From Pseudomonas sp. (lineage in GTDB: Bacteria; Pseudomonadota; Gammaproteobacteria; Pseudomonadales; Pseudomonadaceae), in the NCBI GenBank assembly GCA_030656145.1, contig JAUSOF010000036.1, forward strand, positions 1-64,000: a stretch of 64,000 nucleotides of DNA, written 5' to 3'. The position numbers and the translations under genes are program-made. Positions 10,795 to 19,666 of this stretch are shown here, piece by piece (position 1 is the first letter of the stretch; every line of letters starts with the position of its first letter). The notes beneath the pieces were generated by a model. It had not been told where the DNA came from. It made no database searches and saw only the letters and a program-made list of their open reading frames with translations.

Positions 10795-11685
10795 ATGGAC
10801 CAATTTCGTAATATCGGCATCATCGGCCGTCTGGGCAGTACCCAAGTGCTGGATACCATCCGCCGGCTGAAGAAGTTTTTGATCGATCGTCACCTGCATG
10901 TGATTCTCGAAGATACCATCGCCGAAGTATTGCCGGGCCATGGCTTGCAAACCTCCTCACGGAAGATTCTCGGTGAAGTCTGCGACCTGGTCATCGTTGT
11001 TGGTGGCGATGGCAGCATGCTCGGCGCAGCCCGCGCCCTGGCGCGGCACAAGGTGCCGGTGCTGGGTGTGAATCGCGGCAGCCTGGGCTTTCTCACCGAT
11101 ATCCGCCCGGATGAGCTGGAACTCAAGGTCGCCCAGGTGCTGGAAGGTAACTACCTGACCGAGAACCGTTTCCTGCTGGAGGCCGAAGTGCGCCGGCATG
11201 GCGAGGCAATCGGTCAGGGCGATGCGCTCAATGATGTGGTGCTGCATCCGGGTAAATCGACGCGCATGATCGAGTTCGAGTTGTTCATCGATGGTCAGTT
11301 CGTTTGCAGCCAGAAGGCCGATGGCCTGATTGTCGCCACGCCGACCGGCTCCACCGCCTATGCGCTGTCCGCTGGCGGGCCGATCATGCACCCCAAACTG
11401 GACGCCATGGTCATTGTGCCGATGTACCCGCATACGCTGTCCAGCCGGCCGATCGTGGTGGATGGTAATAGCGAGTTGAAGATCGTCGTATCCAAAGACC
11501 TGCAGATTTACCCGCAGGTTTCCTGCGATGGGCAGAACCATTTCACCTGCGCGCCGGGCGATACCGTTACGGTCAGCAAGAGGCCGCAGAAGCTGTGCCT
11601 GATCCATCCGCTTGATCACAACTACTACGAGGTCTGCCGCAACAAGCTGGGTTGGGGCAGTCGGCTCGGCGGTGGGGGAGGCTGA
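10795..11685 (+). CDS. nadK: NAD kinase
   Basis: 296 residues, the normal length. It phosphorylates NAD to NADP in the cytosol. The diagnostic G-G-D-G (70-73), the N-x-G-x-L-G-F-L segment (VNRGSLGFLTD) and PTGSTAYALSAGGP are all present. I chose ATG 10795, which begins MDQFRNIGIIG; the upstream ATG at 10762 gives an N-terminus unlike the family. The metallophosphatase gene begins directly after the stop. Confidence 0.97.
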   Translation: MDQFRNIGIIGRLGSTQVLDTIRRLKKFLIDRHLHVILEDTIAEVLPGHGLQTSSRKILGEVCDLVIVVGGDGSMLGAARALARHKVPVLGVNRGSLGFLTDIRPDELELKVAQVLEGNYLTENRFLLEAEVRRHGEAIGQGDALNDVVLHPGKSTRMIEFELFIDGQFVCSQKADGLIVATPTGSTAYALSAGGPIMHPKLDAMVIVPMYPHTLSSRPIVVDGNSELKIVVSKDLQIYPQVSCDGQNHFTCAPGDTVTVSKRPQKLCLIHPLDHNYYEVCRNKLGWGSRLGGGGG

Positions 11686-12645
11686 ATGCACCTCGATCCC
11701 GCGCGTGGCTACGACCTGATTGGTGACATTCACGGTTGTGCACTGACCCTCGAGCGCTTGCTAGATACCCTCGGTTATCGGCGTCAGGGCGGTGTGTGGC
11801 GGCATCCGCGACGCATGGCGATTTTCCTCGGTGATCTGGTTGATCGTGGTCCGCGCATCCGCGAAGCCCTGCATCTGGTGCATGCCATGGTTCAGGCTGG
11901 TGAGGCGCTGTGCATCATGGGCAATCACGAGTTCTATGCGCTCGGCTGGACTACATTGGCCGCGCCCGGTAGCGGTCAACACTTTGTGCGCGAGCACACG
12001 CCGCGGCATGCACGGCTGATCAAAGAGACCCTGGAACAGTTCGAGGCTTATCCTGCGGAATGGTCTGAGTTCCTGGCCTGGTTCTACGAGTTGCCGTTGT
12101 GCATCGATGCCGGGCACTTTCGCGTGGTGCATGCCTGTTGGGATGCGGGCCTGATTGAACCGTTGCGGGCGCAGTTTCCGGACGCCTGTATCGACGAGCA
12201 TTTCCTCCAGGCCTCGGCTGTGCCGGGGAGCTTTGCCAATACCGCCCTGGATCGTTTGCTGCGCGGCACCGACATGCGTCTGCCGCATGGCTTGACCTTG
12301 ACCAGTGGCGAGGGTTTCACCAGGGCGCATTTTCGCACCAAGTTCTGGGAGGAAGACCCGCAAACCTATGGCGATATCGTCTTCCAGCCGGATGCCTTGC
12401 CGGCATTGGCCGCGCAAACGCCGCTGACCGAGCTGCAGAAGACCGAGTTGCTGAAGTACGGCGCCGATCAGCCACCGCTCTTCGTTGGCCACTATTGGCG
12501 CAGTGGCAAGCCGGCACCGATCCGGCCCAACCTGGCTTGCCTGGATTACAGCGCGGTGTTGAACGGCAAGCTGGTGGCTTATCGACTGGATCAGGAAACG
12601 CGCCTGGATCCGCACAAGTTTGTCTGGGTCGAGGTGCAGCCATGA
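11686..12645 (+). CDS. Metallophosphatase (Calcineurin-like)
   Basis: 319 residues. The five metal motifs of calcineurin-like phosphoesterases are readable: GDIHG, GDLVDRGP, GNHE, and later His residues in VVHACWD and VGHYW. Substrate is unknown; the pattern is close to bacterial PPP-type protein or Ap4A phosphatases. The start codon follows the nadK stop with no gap, and the stop overlaps the rhomboid start (ATGA), so nadK, this gene and the rhomboid gene look like one operon. Confidence 0.88.
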   Translation: MHLDPARGYDLIGDIHGCALTLERLLDTLGYRRQGGVWRHPRRMAIFLGDLVDRGPRIREALHLVHAMVQAGEALCIMGNHEFYALGWTTLAAPGSGQHFVREHTPRHARLIKETLEQFEAYPAEWSEFLAWFYELPLCIDAGHFRVVHACWDAGLIEPLRAQFPDACIDEHFLQASAVPGSFANTALDRLLRGTDMRLPHGLTLTSGEGFTRAHFRTKFWEEDPQTYGDIVFQPDALPALAAQTPLTELQKTELLKYGADQPPLFVGHYWRSGKPAPIRPNLACLDYSAVLNGKLVAYRLDQETRLDPHKFVWVEVQP

Positions 12646-13502
12646 GCCCGGTGGCTGCCATGCGCCTTCCGGTGCAGACTGATCTCAGTGGTTTTATAGC
12701 CTTGCTGGAGCGCTTGCAGGTGCCTCATCGCGTCGCCGAGGAGGCGGGGGAGCAGGTGCTCTGGGTGCCGGGTGAGCGGGTCGAGCAGGTGCGTGATCTG
12801 TATCTGCGCTACCCGCAGGGCGATGCGGCGTTGCAGCCGGCTGCATCTGTGCCGCCCTCTGCGGGGTTTGTCCAGCAGTTGCGGGGCAGCCCGCTGACGG
12901 CCAGCATGCTCGGGCTGACCCTGCTGGTGGCTGCGCTGACCGCGCTGGGCGACAACTTTGCGGCGATCCGCTGGTTGAGCTTTGTCGACTTTCGCATTCA
13001 GGGCGATTACATCTATTTCAGTTACCTGGCCGAGATGCTCGAAACCGGGCAGTGGTGGCGCCTGGTTACGCCGATGCTGATTCATTTCGGCCTGCTGCAC
13101 CTGACGATGAATGCACTCTGGTACTGGGTGCTGGGGCGGCGTATCGAGGCGCGTCAGGGGCCGTGGATGCTGCTCGGGTTGACGTTGTTATTCAGCCTGG
13201 CTTCCAATTTTGCCCAGTACAGTTTTTCCGGGTCGGCCTTGTTTGGCGGCTTGTCCGGTGTGCTCTACGGTCTGCTGGGGCATTGCTGGCTGTTCCAGCG
13301 CCTGGCCCCCACTGCCGAGTATCAGCTGCCGCGCGGCGTGCTGGTGATGATGCTGGCCTGGCTACTGATCTGTATGACCGGCATTTTCGAACTGCTGCAG
13401 TTCGGCGCGATTGCCAATGCCGCGCATGTCGGCGGATTACTTGCCGGCTGTGTGACCGGTACGTTGGGTGGGCTGCTGGCACGCCAGCGTGGTGACAGAT
13501 GA
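12642..13502 (+). CDS. Rhomboid intramembrane serine protease (GlpG-like)
   Basis: 286 residues. An N-terminal cytosolic domain (1-~80) resembles that of GlpG, followed by six transmembrane helices. Catalytic elements are in place: H153-x3-N157 in HLTMN, the G-x-S-G motif with Ser205, and His262 in the last helix (NAAHVGG). Rhomboids cut transmembrane segments inside the inner membrane. The ATG overlaps the metallophosphatase stop by four bases; the longer frame starting at 12495 lies within that gene. Confidence 0.92.
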   Translation: MSPVAAMRLPVQTDLSGFIALLERLQVPHRVAEEAGEQVLWVPGERVEQVRDLYLRYPQGDAALQPAASVPPSAGFVQQLRGSPLTASMLGLTLLVAALTALGDNFAAIRWLSFVDFRIQGDYIYFSYLAEMLETGQWWRLVTPMLIHFGLLHLTMNALWYWVLGRRIEARQGPWMLLGLTLLFSLASNFAQYSFSGSALFGGLSGVLYGLLGHCWLFQRLAPTAEYQLPRGVLVMMLAWLLICMTGIFELLQFGAIANAAHVGGLLAGCVTGTLGGLLARQRGDR

Positions 13503-13578
13503 TTACACTGGCTTGCGCCAAGCGCTCGCGAGTGCCCGGCGCAGCCGGTAAACTGCGGCTTTGTATTCGGAGGTATCC

Positions 13579-13842
13579 ATGTCGTCCTTTCTCCAAGCAA
13601 TTGAAAATATCACCCCGGAAATTCACCAGAGCCTGAAACTGGCTCTGGAAATCGGCAAGTGGCCCGATGGCCGCAAGCTGACCCGGGAGCAAAAGGAGCT
13701 GACCCTGCAGGCGCTGATTGCCTGGGAAGCCCTTAATCTTCCCGAGGATCAGCGTATCGGCTATATGGGCGAGCAGGCTTGCGCTTCGAAGTCCGCGCCG
13801 CTGCCTAACCTGCTGTTCACCTCCTCGGACAGCCTGCACTGA
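13579..13842 (+). CDS. YeaC-like DUF1315 protein
   Basis: 87 residues from ATG 13579 with GGAGG six bases upstream. It matches the small YeaC/DUF1315 family (SLKLALEIGKWPDGRKLTREQ), whose function is unknown. It carries no membrane segment. Its TGA shares one base with the ATG of the DUF2797 gene (TGATG), so the two are translationally coupled. Confidence 0.85.
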   Translation: MSSFLQAIENITPEIHQSLKLALEIGKWPDGRKLTREQKELTLQALIAWEALNLPEDQRIGYMGEQACASKSAPLPNLLFTSSDSLH

Positions 13843-14669
13843 TGGCCGAGTTGGCACGCGGTGCCCTGAGCAAGATGGCGGTGCGTCTGGATGCACCTGT
13901 GCAGTACGCCTTTCGCCTGGACGAACAGGAAATAGCGGTCAATCCGTTGATTGGCAAGACCTTGCGCCTCGAGTACCTCGGCGCTATTCATTGCAGCCAC
14001 TGCGGGCGCAAGACCAAGACCAGTTTCAGCCAAGGCTACTGTTACCCCTGCATGCAGAAACTGGCACAGTGCGATATCTGCATCATGAGCCCGGAGCGTT
14101 GCCACTATGACGCCGGCACCTGCCGCGAGCCAAGTTGGGGCGAGCAGTTCTGCATGACCGATCATGTGGTTTACCTGGCCAACTCCTCGGGCGTAAAGGT
14201 CGGTATTACCCGTGCTACGCAGATTCCGACGCGCTGGATGGACCAGGGTGCGAGCCAGGCGTTGCCGATCCTGCGTGTTGCCACCCGCCAGCAATCGGGT
14301 CTGGTCGAAGACCTGCTGCGCAGCCAGGTCGCGGACAAGACCAACTGGCGTGCCTTGCTCAAGGGCGATGCCGCACCGGTCGACCTGCCGGCGATTCGTG
14401 ATCAACTGTTCGCCAGCTGTAGCGCCGGGCTCACCGAGTTGCAGCAGCGTTTTGGTATCCAGGCGATTCAACCGCTCAATGATCAGCAGCCGGTGGACAT
14501 CCGTTACCCGATCGAGGCCTACCCGGCCAAGATCAGCAGCTTCAACCTGGACAAGAACCCGATTGCCGAGGGCACCCTGCTTGGCATCAAGGGCCAGTAC
14601 CTGATGTTCGACACCGGGGTGATCAATATCCGTAAGTACACGGCTTATCAATTGGCCGTACACCAGTAA
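13842..14669 (+). CDS. DUF2797 protein with zinc-type cysteines
   Basis: 275 residues. A cysteine-rich region holds C-x2-C, C-x2-C and C-x2-C pairs plus further cysteines (from about residue 48 to 105), likely binding zinc. The following segment VVYLANSSGVKVGIT resembles a GIY-YIG-like strand pattern. Function is unknown; nucleic acid binding is a reasonable guess, not a demonstrated role. It is coupled to the YeaC gene and lies 78 bp before pepN on the same strand. Confidence 0.82.
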   Translation: MAELARGALSKMAVRLDAPVQYAFRLDEQEIAVNPLIGKTLRLEYLGAIHCSHCGRKTKTSFSQGYCYPCMQKLAQCDICIMSPERCHYDAGTCREPSWGEQFCMTDHVVYLANSSGVKVGITRATQIPTRWMDQGASQALPILRVATRQQSGLVEDLLRSQVADKTNWRALLKGDAAPVDLPAIRDQLFASCSAGLTELQQRFGIQAIQPLNDQQPVDIRYPIEAYPAKISSFNLDKNPIAEGTLLGIKGQYLMFDTGVINIRKYTAYQLAVHQ

Positions 14670-14747
14670 CAACGCCGCCGCCGGCAACCAACCTTATTTC
14701 GCCACCAGGGCCTGCTTCATGGTCCTGAACACCAAGGGCCATCAGCC

Positions 14748-17435
14748 ATGCGCACCGAACAACCGAAGATGATCTACCTCAAGGACTATCAGGCGCCGGA
14801 CTACCTGATCGACGAGACGCACCTGACCTTCGAGTTGTTCGAGGATCACACCCTGGTGCATGCGCAGCTGGTGATGCGGCGCAACCCGGCCTGCGCTAAC
14901 GACTCGGCAGATGCCCGCCTGCCGCTGCTGGTGCTGGATGGCCAGGAGCTGGAACTGCTCAGCCTGTCCCTCGACGGTGAGGCGCTGTCTGCTGAGGCTT
15001 ATCAGCTCAGCGATAGCCACCTGAGCCTGCAGCCCGAGAGCGACAATTTCGTCATCGACAGCAGCGTGCGCATCCACCCGGAGCGCAATACTGCCCTGGA
15101 AGGCTTGTACAAGTCCGGCAGCATGTTCTGCACCCAGTGCGAGGCCGAGGGTTTTCGCAAGATCACCTATTACCTCGATCGCCCGGATGTGATGAGCAAG
15201 TTCACCACCACGGTCAGCGCCGAGCAGCACAGCTACCCGGTGCTGCTGTCCAACGGCAACCCGATTGCCAGTGGCCCGGAAGAGACGGCCCCTGGCAAGA
15301 GTGTTCGGCACTGGGCGACCTGGCAGGATCCGTTCATGAAGCCGGCTTACCTGTTCGCCCTGGTTGCCGGCGACCTCTGGTGCGTGGAAGACAGCTTTAC
15401 CACCATGAACGCGCGCGACGTGGCGTTGCGCATCTATGTCGAGCCGGAGAACATCGACAAGTGCCAGCACGCCATGGACAGCCTGAAGAAGTCGATGAAG
15501 TGGGACGAAGAGGTCTATGGCCGCGAGTACGACCTGGACATCTTCATGATCGTTGCGGTCAACGACTTCAATATGGGCGCCATGGAAAACAAGGGCCTGA
15601 ATATCTTCAACTCCAGCTGTGTGCTGGCCAAGGCTGAGACTGCCACCGACGCCGCCCACCAGCGGGTCGAAGCAGTGGTTGCCCACGAGTACTTCCATAA
15701 CTGGTCGGGCAACCGGGTGACTTGCCGCGACTGGTTCCAGCTGTCGCTGAAAGAAGGCTTCACCGTGTTTCGCGATTCCCAGTTCTCGGCGGATATGAAC
15801 TCGGCCACGGTCAAGCGCATCGAGGATGTGGCCTACCTGCGCACCCATCAGTTCGCCGAAGATGCCGGCCCGATGGCTCATCCGGTGCGTCCAGAGTCCT
15901 TTATGGAGATTTCAAACTTCTACACCCTGACCGTCTACGAGAAGGGTTCGGAAGTGGTGCGCATGATCCGCACCCTGGTCGGCGACGCGGGTTTCCGTCA
16001 AGGCAGTGACCTGTACTTCGAGCGTCACGATGGGCAGGCGGTTACCTGCGACGATTTCATCAAGGCCATGGAAGACGCCAACGGCGTCGACCTGACCCAG
16101 TTCAAGCGTTGGTACAGTCAGGGCGGCACACCGCGCCTGATCGTCAGCGAGGCTTACGATGCCGCCGCCAAGACCTACAGCCTGACCTTCCGCCAGAGCT
16201 GCCCGGCCACGCCAGGGCAGCGCGACAAGCAGCCCTTCGTGATTCCCGTGGAGCTGGGCCTGCTCGGCGCGCAGGGCCAGGCCCTGCCGCTGCGGCTGGT
16301 CGGTGAAGCCGCTGCAGGTGCGACGTCGCGGGTGATTTCGATCACCGAAACCGAGCAGCTGGTGACCTTTGTCGATGTCGCCGAACAGCCATTGCCCTCG
16401 TTGCTGCGCGGCTTCTCCGCACCGGTCAAGCTGAGCTTTCCCTACAGCCGCGATCAGTTGATGTTCCTCATGCAGCATGACGCCGACGGTTTCAACCGTT
16501 GGGAAGCCGGCCAGCAGTTGTCCGTGCAGGTGTTGCAGGAATTGATCGGCCAGCATCAGCGCGGCGAGACCCTGCAACTGGACCAGCGTCTGGTCAGTGC
16601 ACTGCGCAGCGTGCTGGAGAATGCGTCGCTGGATCAGGCCATGGTTGCCGAACTGCTGTCGTTGCCGGGCGAGGCCTACCTCAGCGAGATCAGCGACGTG
16701 GCCGATGTCGAGGCCATCCATACGGCCCGCGAGTTCGCCCGCAAGCAACTGGCCGATGCCCTGTTCGATCTGCTCTGGCAGCGTTACCAGGCCAATCGCG
16801 AGCTTTCGCGCAGCACCGCCTATGTCGCTGAGGCCGAGCACTTCGCCCGCCGCAGCCTGCAGAACATTGCGCTGTCCTACCTGATGCTCTGTGGCAAACC
16901 CGAGGTGCTGGCGGCCTGCCTGGAGCAGTTCGAGGTGTGCGACAACATGACCGAGCGCCTGGCGGGGTTGGCGGTACTGGTCAACTCGCCATTCGATGAG
17001 GAGAAAGCCAAGGCCTTGGCCAGCTTTGCCGACTTTTTCAAGGACAACCCGTTGGTCATGGATCAGTGGTTCAGTGTCCAGGCCGCATGCAGCCTGCCCG
17101 GAGCCCTGGCGCGCGTGCAGGAACTGATGGCGCACCCGGCCTTCACCCTGAAAAATCCGAACAAGGTGCGAGCCCTGATCGGTGCGTTCACCGGGCAGAA
17201 TCCGGTCAACTTCCATCAGGCCGACGGCAGCGGCTACCGCTTCCTGGCCGATCAGGTGATTATCCTGAATGCCCTCAACCCGCAGATCGCCTCGCGCCTG
17301 CTCGGGCCGTTAACCCGCTGGGGTAAATACAGCGACGCGCGTCAGGCCTTGATGAAGGCCGAGCTGGAGCGGGTCCTCGCTTCTGGCGAACTGTCCAGCG
17401 ATGTGTTTGAGGTGGTCAGCAAAAGCCTCGCCTGA
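14748..17435 (+). CDS. pepN: Aminopeptidase N (M1 family)
   Basis: 895 residues, a normal length. It is a zinc metallopeptidase that removes N-terminal residues in the cytosol. The substrate motif GAMEN lies near residue 276, the zinc motif is His313-Glu314-x2-His317, and the third ligand is Glu336, in the usual HEXXH-x18-E spacing. I used ATG 14748; ATG 14769 is possible. It ends 22 bp before a near-perfect inverted repeat. Confidence 0.97.
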   Translation: MRTEQPKMIYLKDYQAPDYLIDETHLTFELFEDHTLVHAQLVMRRNPACANDSADARLPLLVLDGQELELLSLSLDGEALSAEAYQLSDSHLSLQPESDNFVIDSSVRIHPERNTALEGLYKSGSMFCTQCEAEGFRKITYYLDRPDVMSKFTTTVSAEQHSYPVLLSNGNPIASGPEETAPGKSVRHWATWQDPFMKPAYLFALVAGDLWCVEDSFTTMNARDVALRIYVEPENIDKCQHAMDSLKKSMKWDEEVYGREYDLDIFMIVAVNDFNMGAMENKGLNIFNSSCVLAKAETATDAAHQRVEAVVAHEYFHNWSGNRVTCRDWFQLSLKEGFTVFRDSQFSADMNSATVKRIEDVAYLRTHQFAEDAGPMAHPVRPESFMEISNFYTLTVYEKGSEVVRMIRTLVGDAGFRQGSDLYFERHDGQAVTCDDFIKAMEDANGVDLTQFKRWYSQGGTPRLIVSEAYDAAAKTYSLTFRQSCPATPGQRDKQPFVIPVELGLLGAQGQALPLRLVGEAAAGATSRVISITETEQLVTFVDVAEQPLPSLLRGFSAPVKLSFPYSRDQLMFLMQHDADGFNRWEAGQQLSVQVLQELIGQHQRGETLQLDQRLVSALRSVLENASLDQAMVAELLSLPGEAYLSEISDVADVEAIHTAREFARKQLADALFDLLWQRYQANRELSRSTAYVAEAEHFARRSLQNIALSYLMLCGKPEVLAACLEQFEVCDNMTERLAGLAVLVNSPFDEEKAKALASFADFFKDNPLVMDQWFSVQAACSLPGALARVQELMAHPAFTLKNPNKVRALIGAFTGQNPVNFHQADGSGYRFLADQVIILNALNPQIASRLLGPLTRWGKYSDARQALMKAELERVLASGELSSDVFEVVSKSLA

Positions 17436-17456
17436 CTGCCTCGGCGCGGGTCTGAA

Positions 17457-17485
17457 CGTGTTATCGGTCACCGACCGTTAACACG
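17457..17485. repeat. 13-bp inverted repeat between pepN and the DUF1302 gene
   Basis: Arms CGTGTTATCGGTC and GACCGTTAACACG match except for one base, around a three-base centre. No long T-run follows, so as a terminator for pepN it would be weak. The symmetry also fits a protein-binding operator for the downstream cluster. Confidence 0.55.
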
Positions 17486-17637
17486 TTTGTGCTACTAAGG
17501 TGCAGATACAAAAGCGCCTTATGCGTGAGTAGCTACGTGGCTGTAAGTGGTTGCGTTTGTTTTGCATGCGCGCGGGGCTGATGGCGGCACTAGACCGCAC
17601 AAGCACAATAATCTGTCCACGCGGTGGTGAAGTCTCG

Positions 17638-19608
17638 ATGGAAGTTGAATTTTGTAAAACGCGCCGGCGAGCTGCCTCGGCCAAGGTGGCGTGTGGCTTC
17701 GCCACTGTTCTGCCGTTGTTGCTGGCGCAGGCCCAGGCAGTGGAGTTCAGCTTTGCCGACAAGCAAGTGAGCGGTTCGATCGACAGCACGCTGTCCTTTG
17801 GCCAGCTCTGGCGAGTGCAGGGACGCGACAAGAGTAACGACGACATCAATGCCAATGATGGCAATCGCAACTTCGATACCGGCCTGGTTTCCGAGGTGTT
17901 GAAAATCACCTCTGACCTGGAGGCGAACTACCGTCACTACGGTGTTTTCGTCCGCGGTACGGCGTTTTATGACAGCCAGATCATGGACAAGCGTAACGAT
18001 TACCTCAGTGCCAACGATCCGCGGCAACCAAGCCAGAACTTCCCGAACGATGACCGCTTCACCTCGGCCACGCGGCACAAGGCAGGGCGTGGCGCGCAGA
18101 TTCTCGACGCCTATGTGTATGGCAACTGGGATGTCGCGGATATGCCACTGACCGCCCGTGTTGGGCGGCAGGTCTTCAATTGGGGGGAGGGCCTGTTCTA
18201 CCGTGGCGCGATCAACACCACCAACCCGGTCGATGCGGCCAAGTTCCGTTTGCCGGGTGCCGAGGTCAGGGAGGTGCTGGTGCCGGTTGCGGCTCTCAGC
18301 TTCAATATCGGCCTGAGCGATAACCTGTCGATGGAAACCTTCTACCAGTGGAACTGGCAGGAAACCGCGATCGACCCGGTGGGTACTTACTTTTCCGAGA
18401 CGGATCTGTTCGCCGAGGGTGGCAAGACGGCCTATACCCGGAGCGACAACTTTGCCATCCCGCAGATCGCAACGCCGACCCTCGGTTTGTATGATCAATT
18501 GGTCGGTGGAGGTCTTCTGCAAGGGCAGGGTTTCTATGATCGAAGCCGTGGCGTGATCAAGGTTGCCAATATCCAGTCGGATCTGAATGCCAGGGACGAT
18601 GGTCAGTTTGGTGTGGCCCTGCGCTATATCGCCGAACAGCTGAATTCCACCGAGTTCGGTTTCTTCCTGGTGAATTACCACGCCAAGGAGCCGACCATTT
18701 ACGCCGACCTGAATGCTGATTACGCCGGGGTGAACGCCGATGCGCTGTGCGCTGCAATTGGTGGTGCCAGTTGTGCCGACCTGACTCTGGCGGCCAGCAT
18801 GGACAATGCGGGCGCCGCGCAAGCCCTGGCAGGGGCTGCCGGGGTTGCCGCCATCGATGTGGCGAATCAGGTCAATGGGCGCCGCGAGTACGCTGAAGAT
18901 ATTCGCATGTACGGCATGAGCTTCAATACCACCCTGGGTGAGGCGTCGGTGTTTGGTGAGTTGGCCTACCGGCCCAACCTGCCCATCGGTATTGCCGCCA
19001 GCAACGACCTGCTGGGTGATTTGCTCAGCCAGGCGCTGCCCCTGGCTAATGGTGATGTGGTCAATGTCGGTGGGCAGTTGGTGACGCGAAACCAGCAGAT
19101 CCACAGCTACGAACGGGTCGAGGCCTTTAACGGCTCTCTGGGCAGTATTTACAGCTTTGGCCCCAGATTGGGTTTCGACGCGTTGCTGGGTGTGGTCGAG
19201 CTGGCATCCGAGCACATCCGCGGCAGCGACCTGCAGTACCGTTCACGCAACGGCACGCGCTATTACGTCGGGCGTGGTGATGGTTCCTATATCTCCGGCT
19301 ACGAGCGCGACGATCAGATCAACAAGAACGCCTACGGCTACACCCTGTTGCTGTCCGGCACCTGGAACGATGTCTATGCCGGGATCAATCTGTCGCCCTT
19401 CGCTGTGTTCAAGCATGACTTCGAGGGCAATGCGCACCAGACCGGCAACTTCATCGAGGGCCGCAAGGCCCATACCCTTGGTCTGCGGGCCAGCTACCTG
19501 AACAGCCTGCAAGCCGAGCTGCAGTACACCGAGTTCTATGGCGCCGGGCAGAACAACGCAGGGCGTGACCGCGACAGTGTCGGTGCCAACGTCAAGTATT
19601 CCTTCTGA
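17638..19608 (+). CDS. DUF1302 outer-membrane protein
   Basis: 656 residues from ATG 17638. An N-terminal signal peptide ends near AQA/VEF, then many alternating beta strands follow and the chain ends in V-K-Y-S-F; a terminal aromatic residue is typical of outer-membrane barrels. This is the DUF1302 family, which usually occurs next to DUF1329 as here. It is the first gene of a four-gene cluster ending with an MMPL transporter, so a role as outer-membrane part of a lipid or hydrophobic-compound route is plausible. No substrate can be read from the sequence. Confidence 0.85.
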   Translation: MEVEFCKTRRRAASAKVACGFATVLPLLLAQAQAVEFSFADKQVSGSIDSTLSFGQLWRVQGRDKSNDDINANDGNRNFDTGLVSEVLKITSDLEANYRHYGVFVRGTAFYDSQIMDKRNDYLSANDPRQPSQNFPNDDRFTSATRHKAGRGAQILDAYVYGNWDVADMPLTARVGRQVFNWGEGLFYRGAINTTNPVDAAKFRLPGAEVREVLVPVAALSFNIGLSDNLSMETFYQWNWQETAIDPVGTYFSETDLFAEGGKTAYTRSDNFAIPQIATPTLGLYDQLVGGGLLQGQGFYDRSRGVIKVANIQSDLNARDDGQFGVALRYIAEQLNSTEFGFFLVNYHAKEPTIYADLNADYAGVNADALCAAIGGASCADLTLAASMDNAGAAQALAGAAGVAAIDVANQVNGRREYAEDIRMYGMSFNTTLGEASVFGELAYRPNLPIGIAASNDLLGDLLSQALPLANGDVVNVGGQLVTRNQQIHSYERVEAFNGSLGSIYSFGPRLGFDALLGVVELASEHIRGSDLQYRSRNGTRYYVGRGDGSYISGYERDDQINKNAYGYTLLLSGTWNDVYAGINLSPFAVFKHDFEGNAHQTGNFIEGRKAHTLGLRASYLNSLQAELQYTEFYGAGQNNAGRDRDSVGANVKYSF

Positions 19609-19666
19609 TGTGCACCCCCAGGCGTGCTGCAGGTGCGTGCTCGATGAGTTATCACGGAGAGTCACC

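Noticed and set aside
15912..17216. 434-codon frame antisense to pepN
   Set aside because: Composition is that of a codon shadow, and it lies within a well-supported gene.
17590..19215. 541-codon frame antisense to the DUF1302 gene
   Set aside because: It is a shadow frame without family features; the plus-strand gene has a signal peptide and barrel ending.
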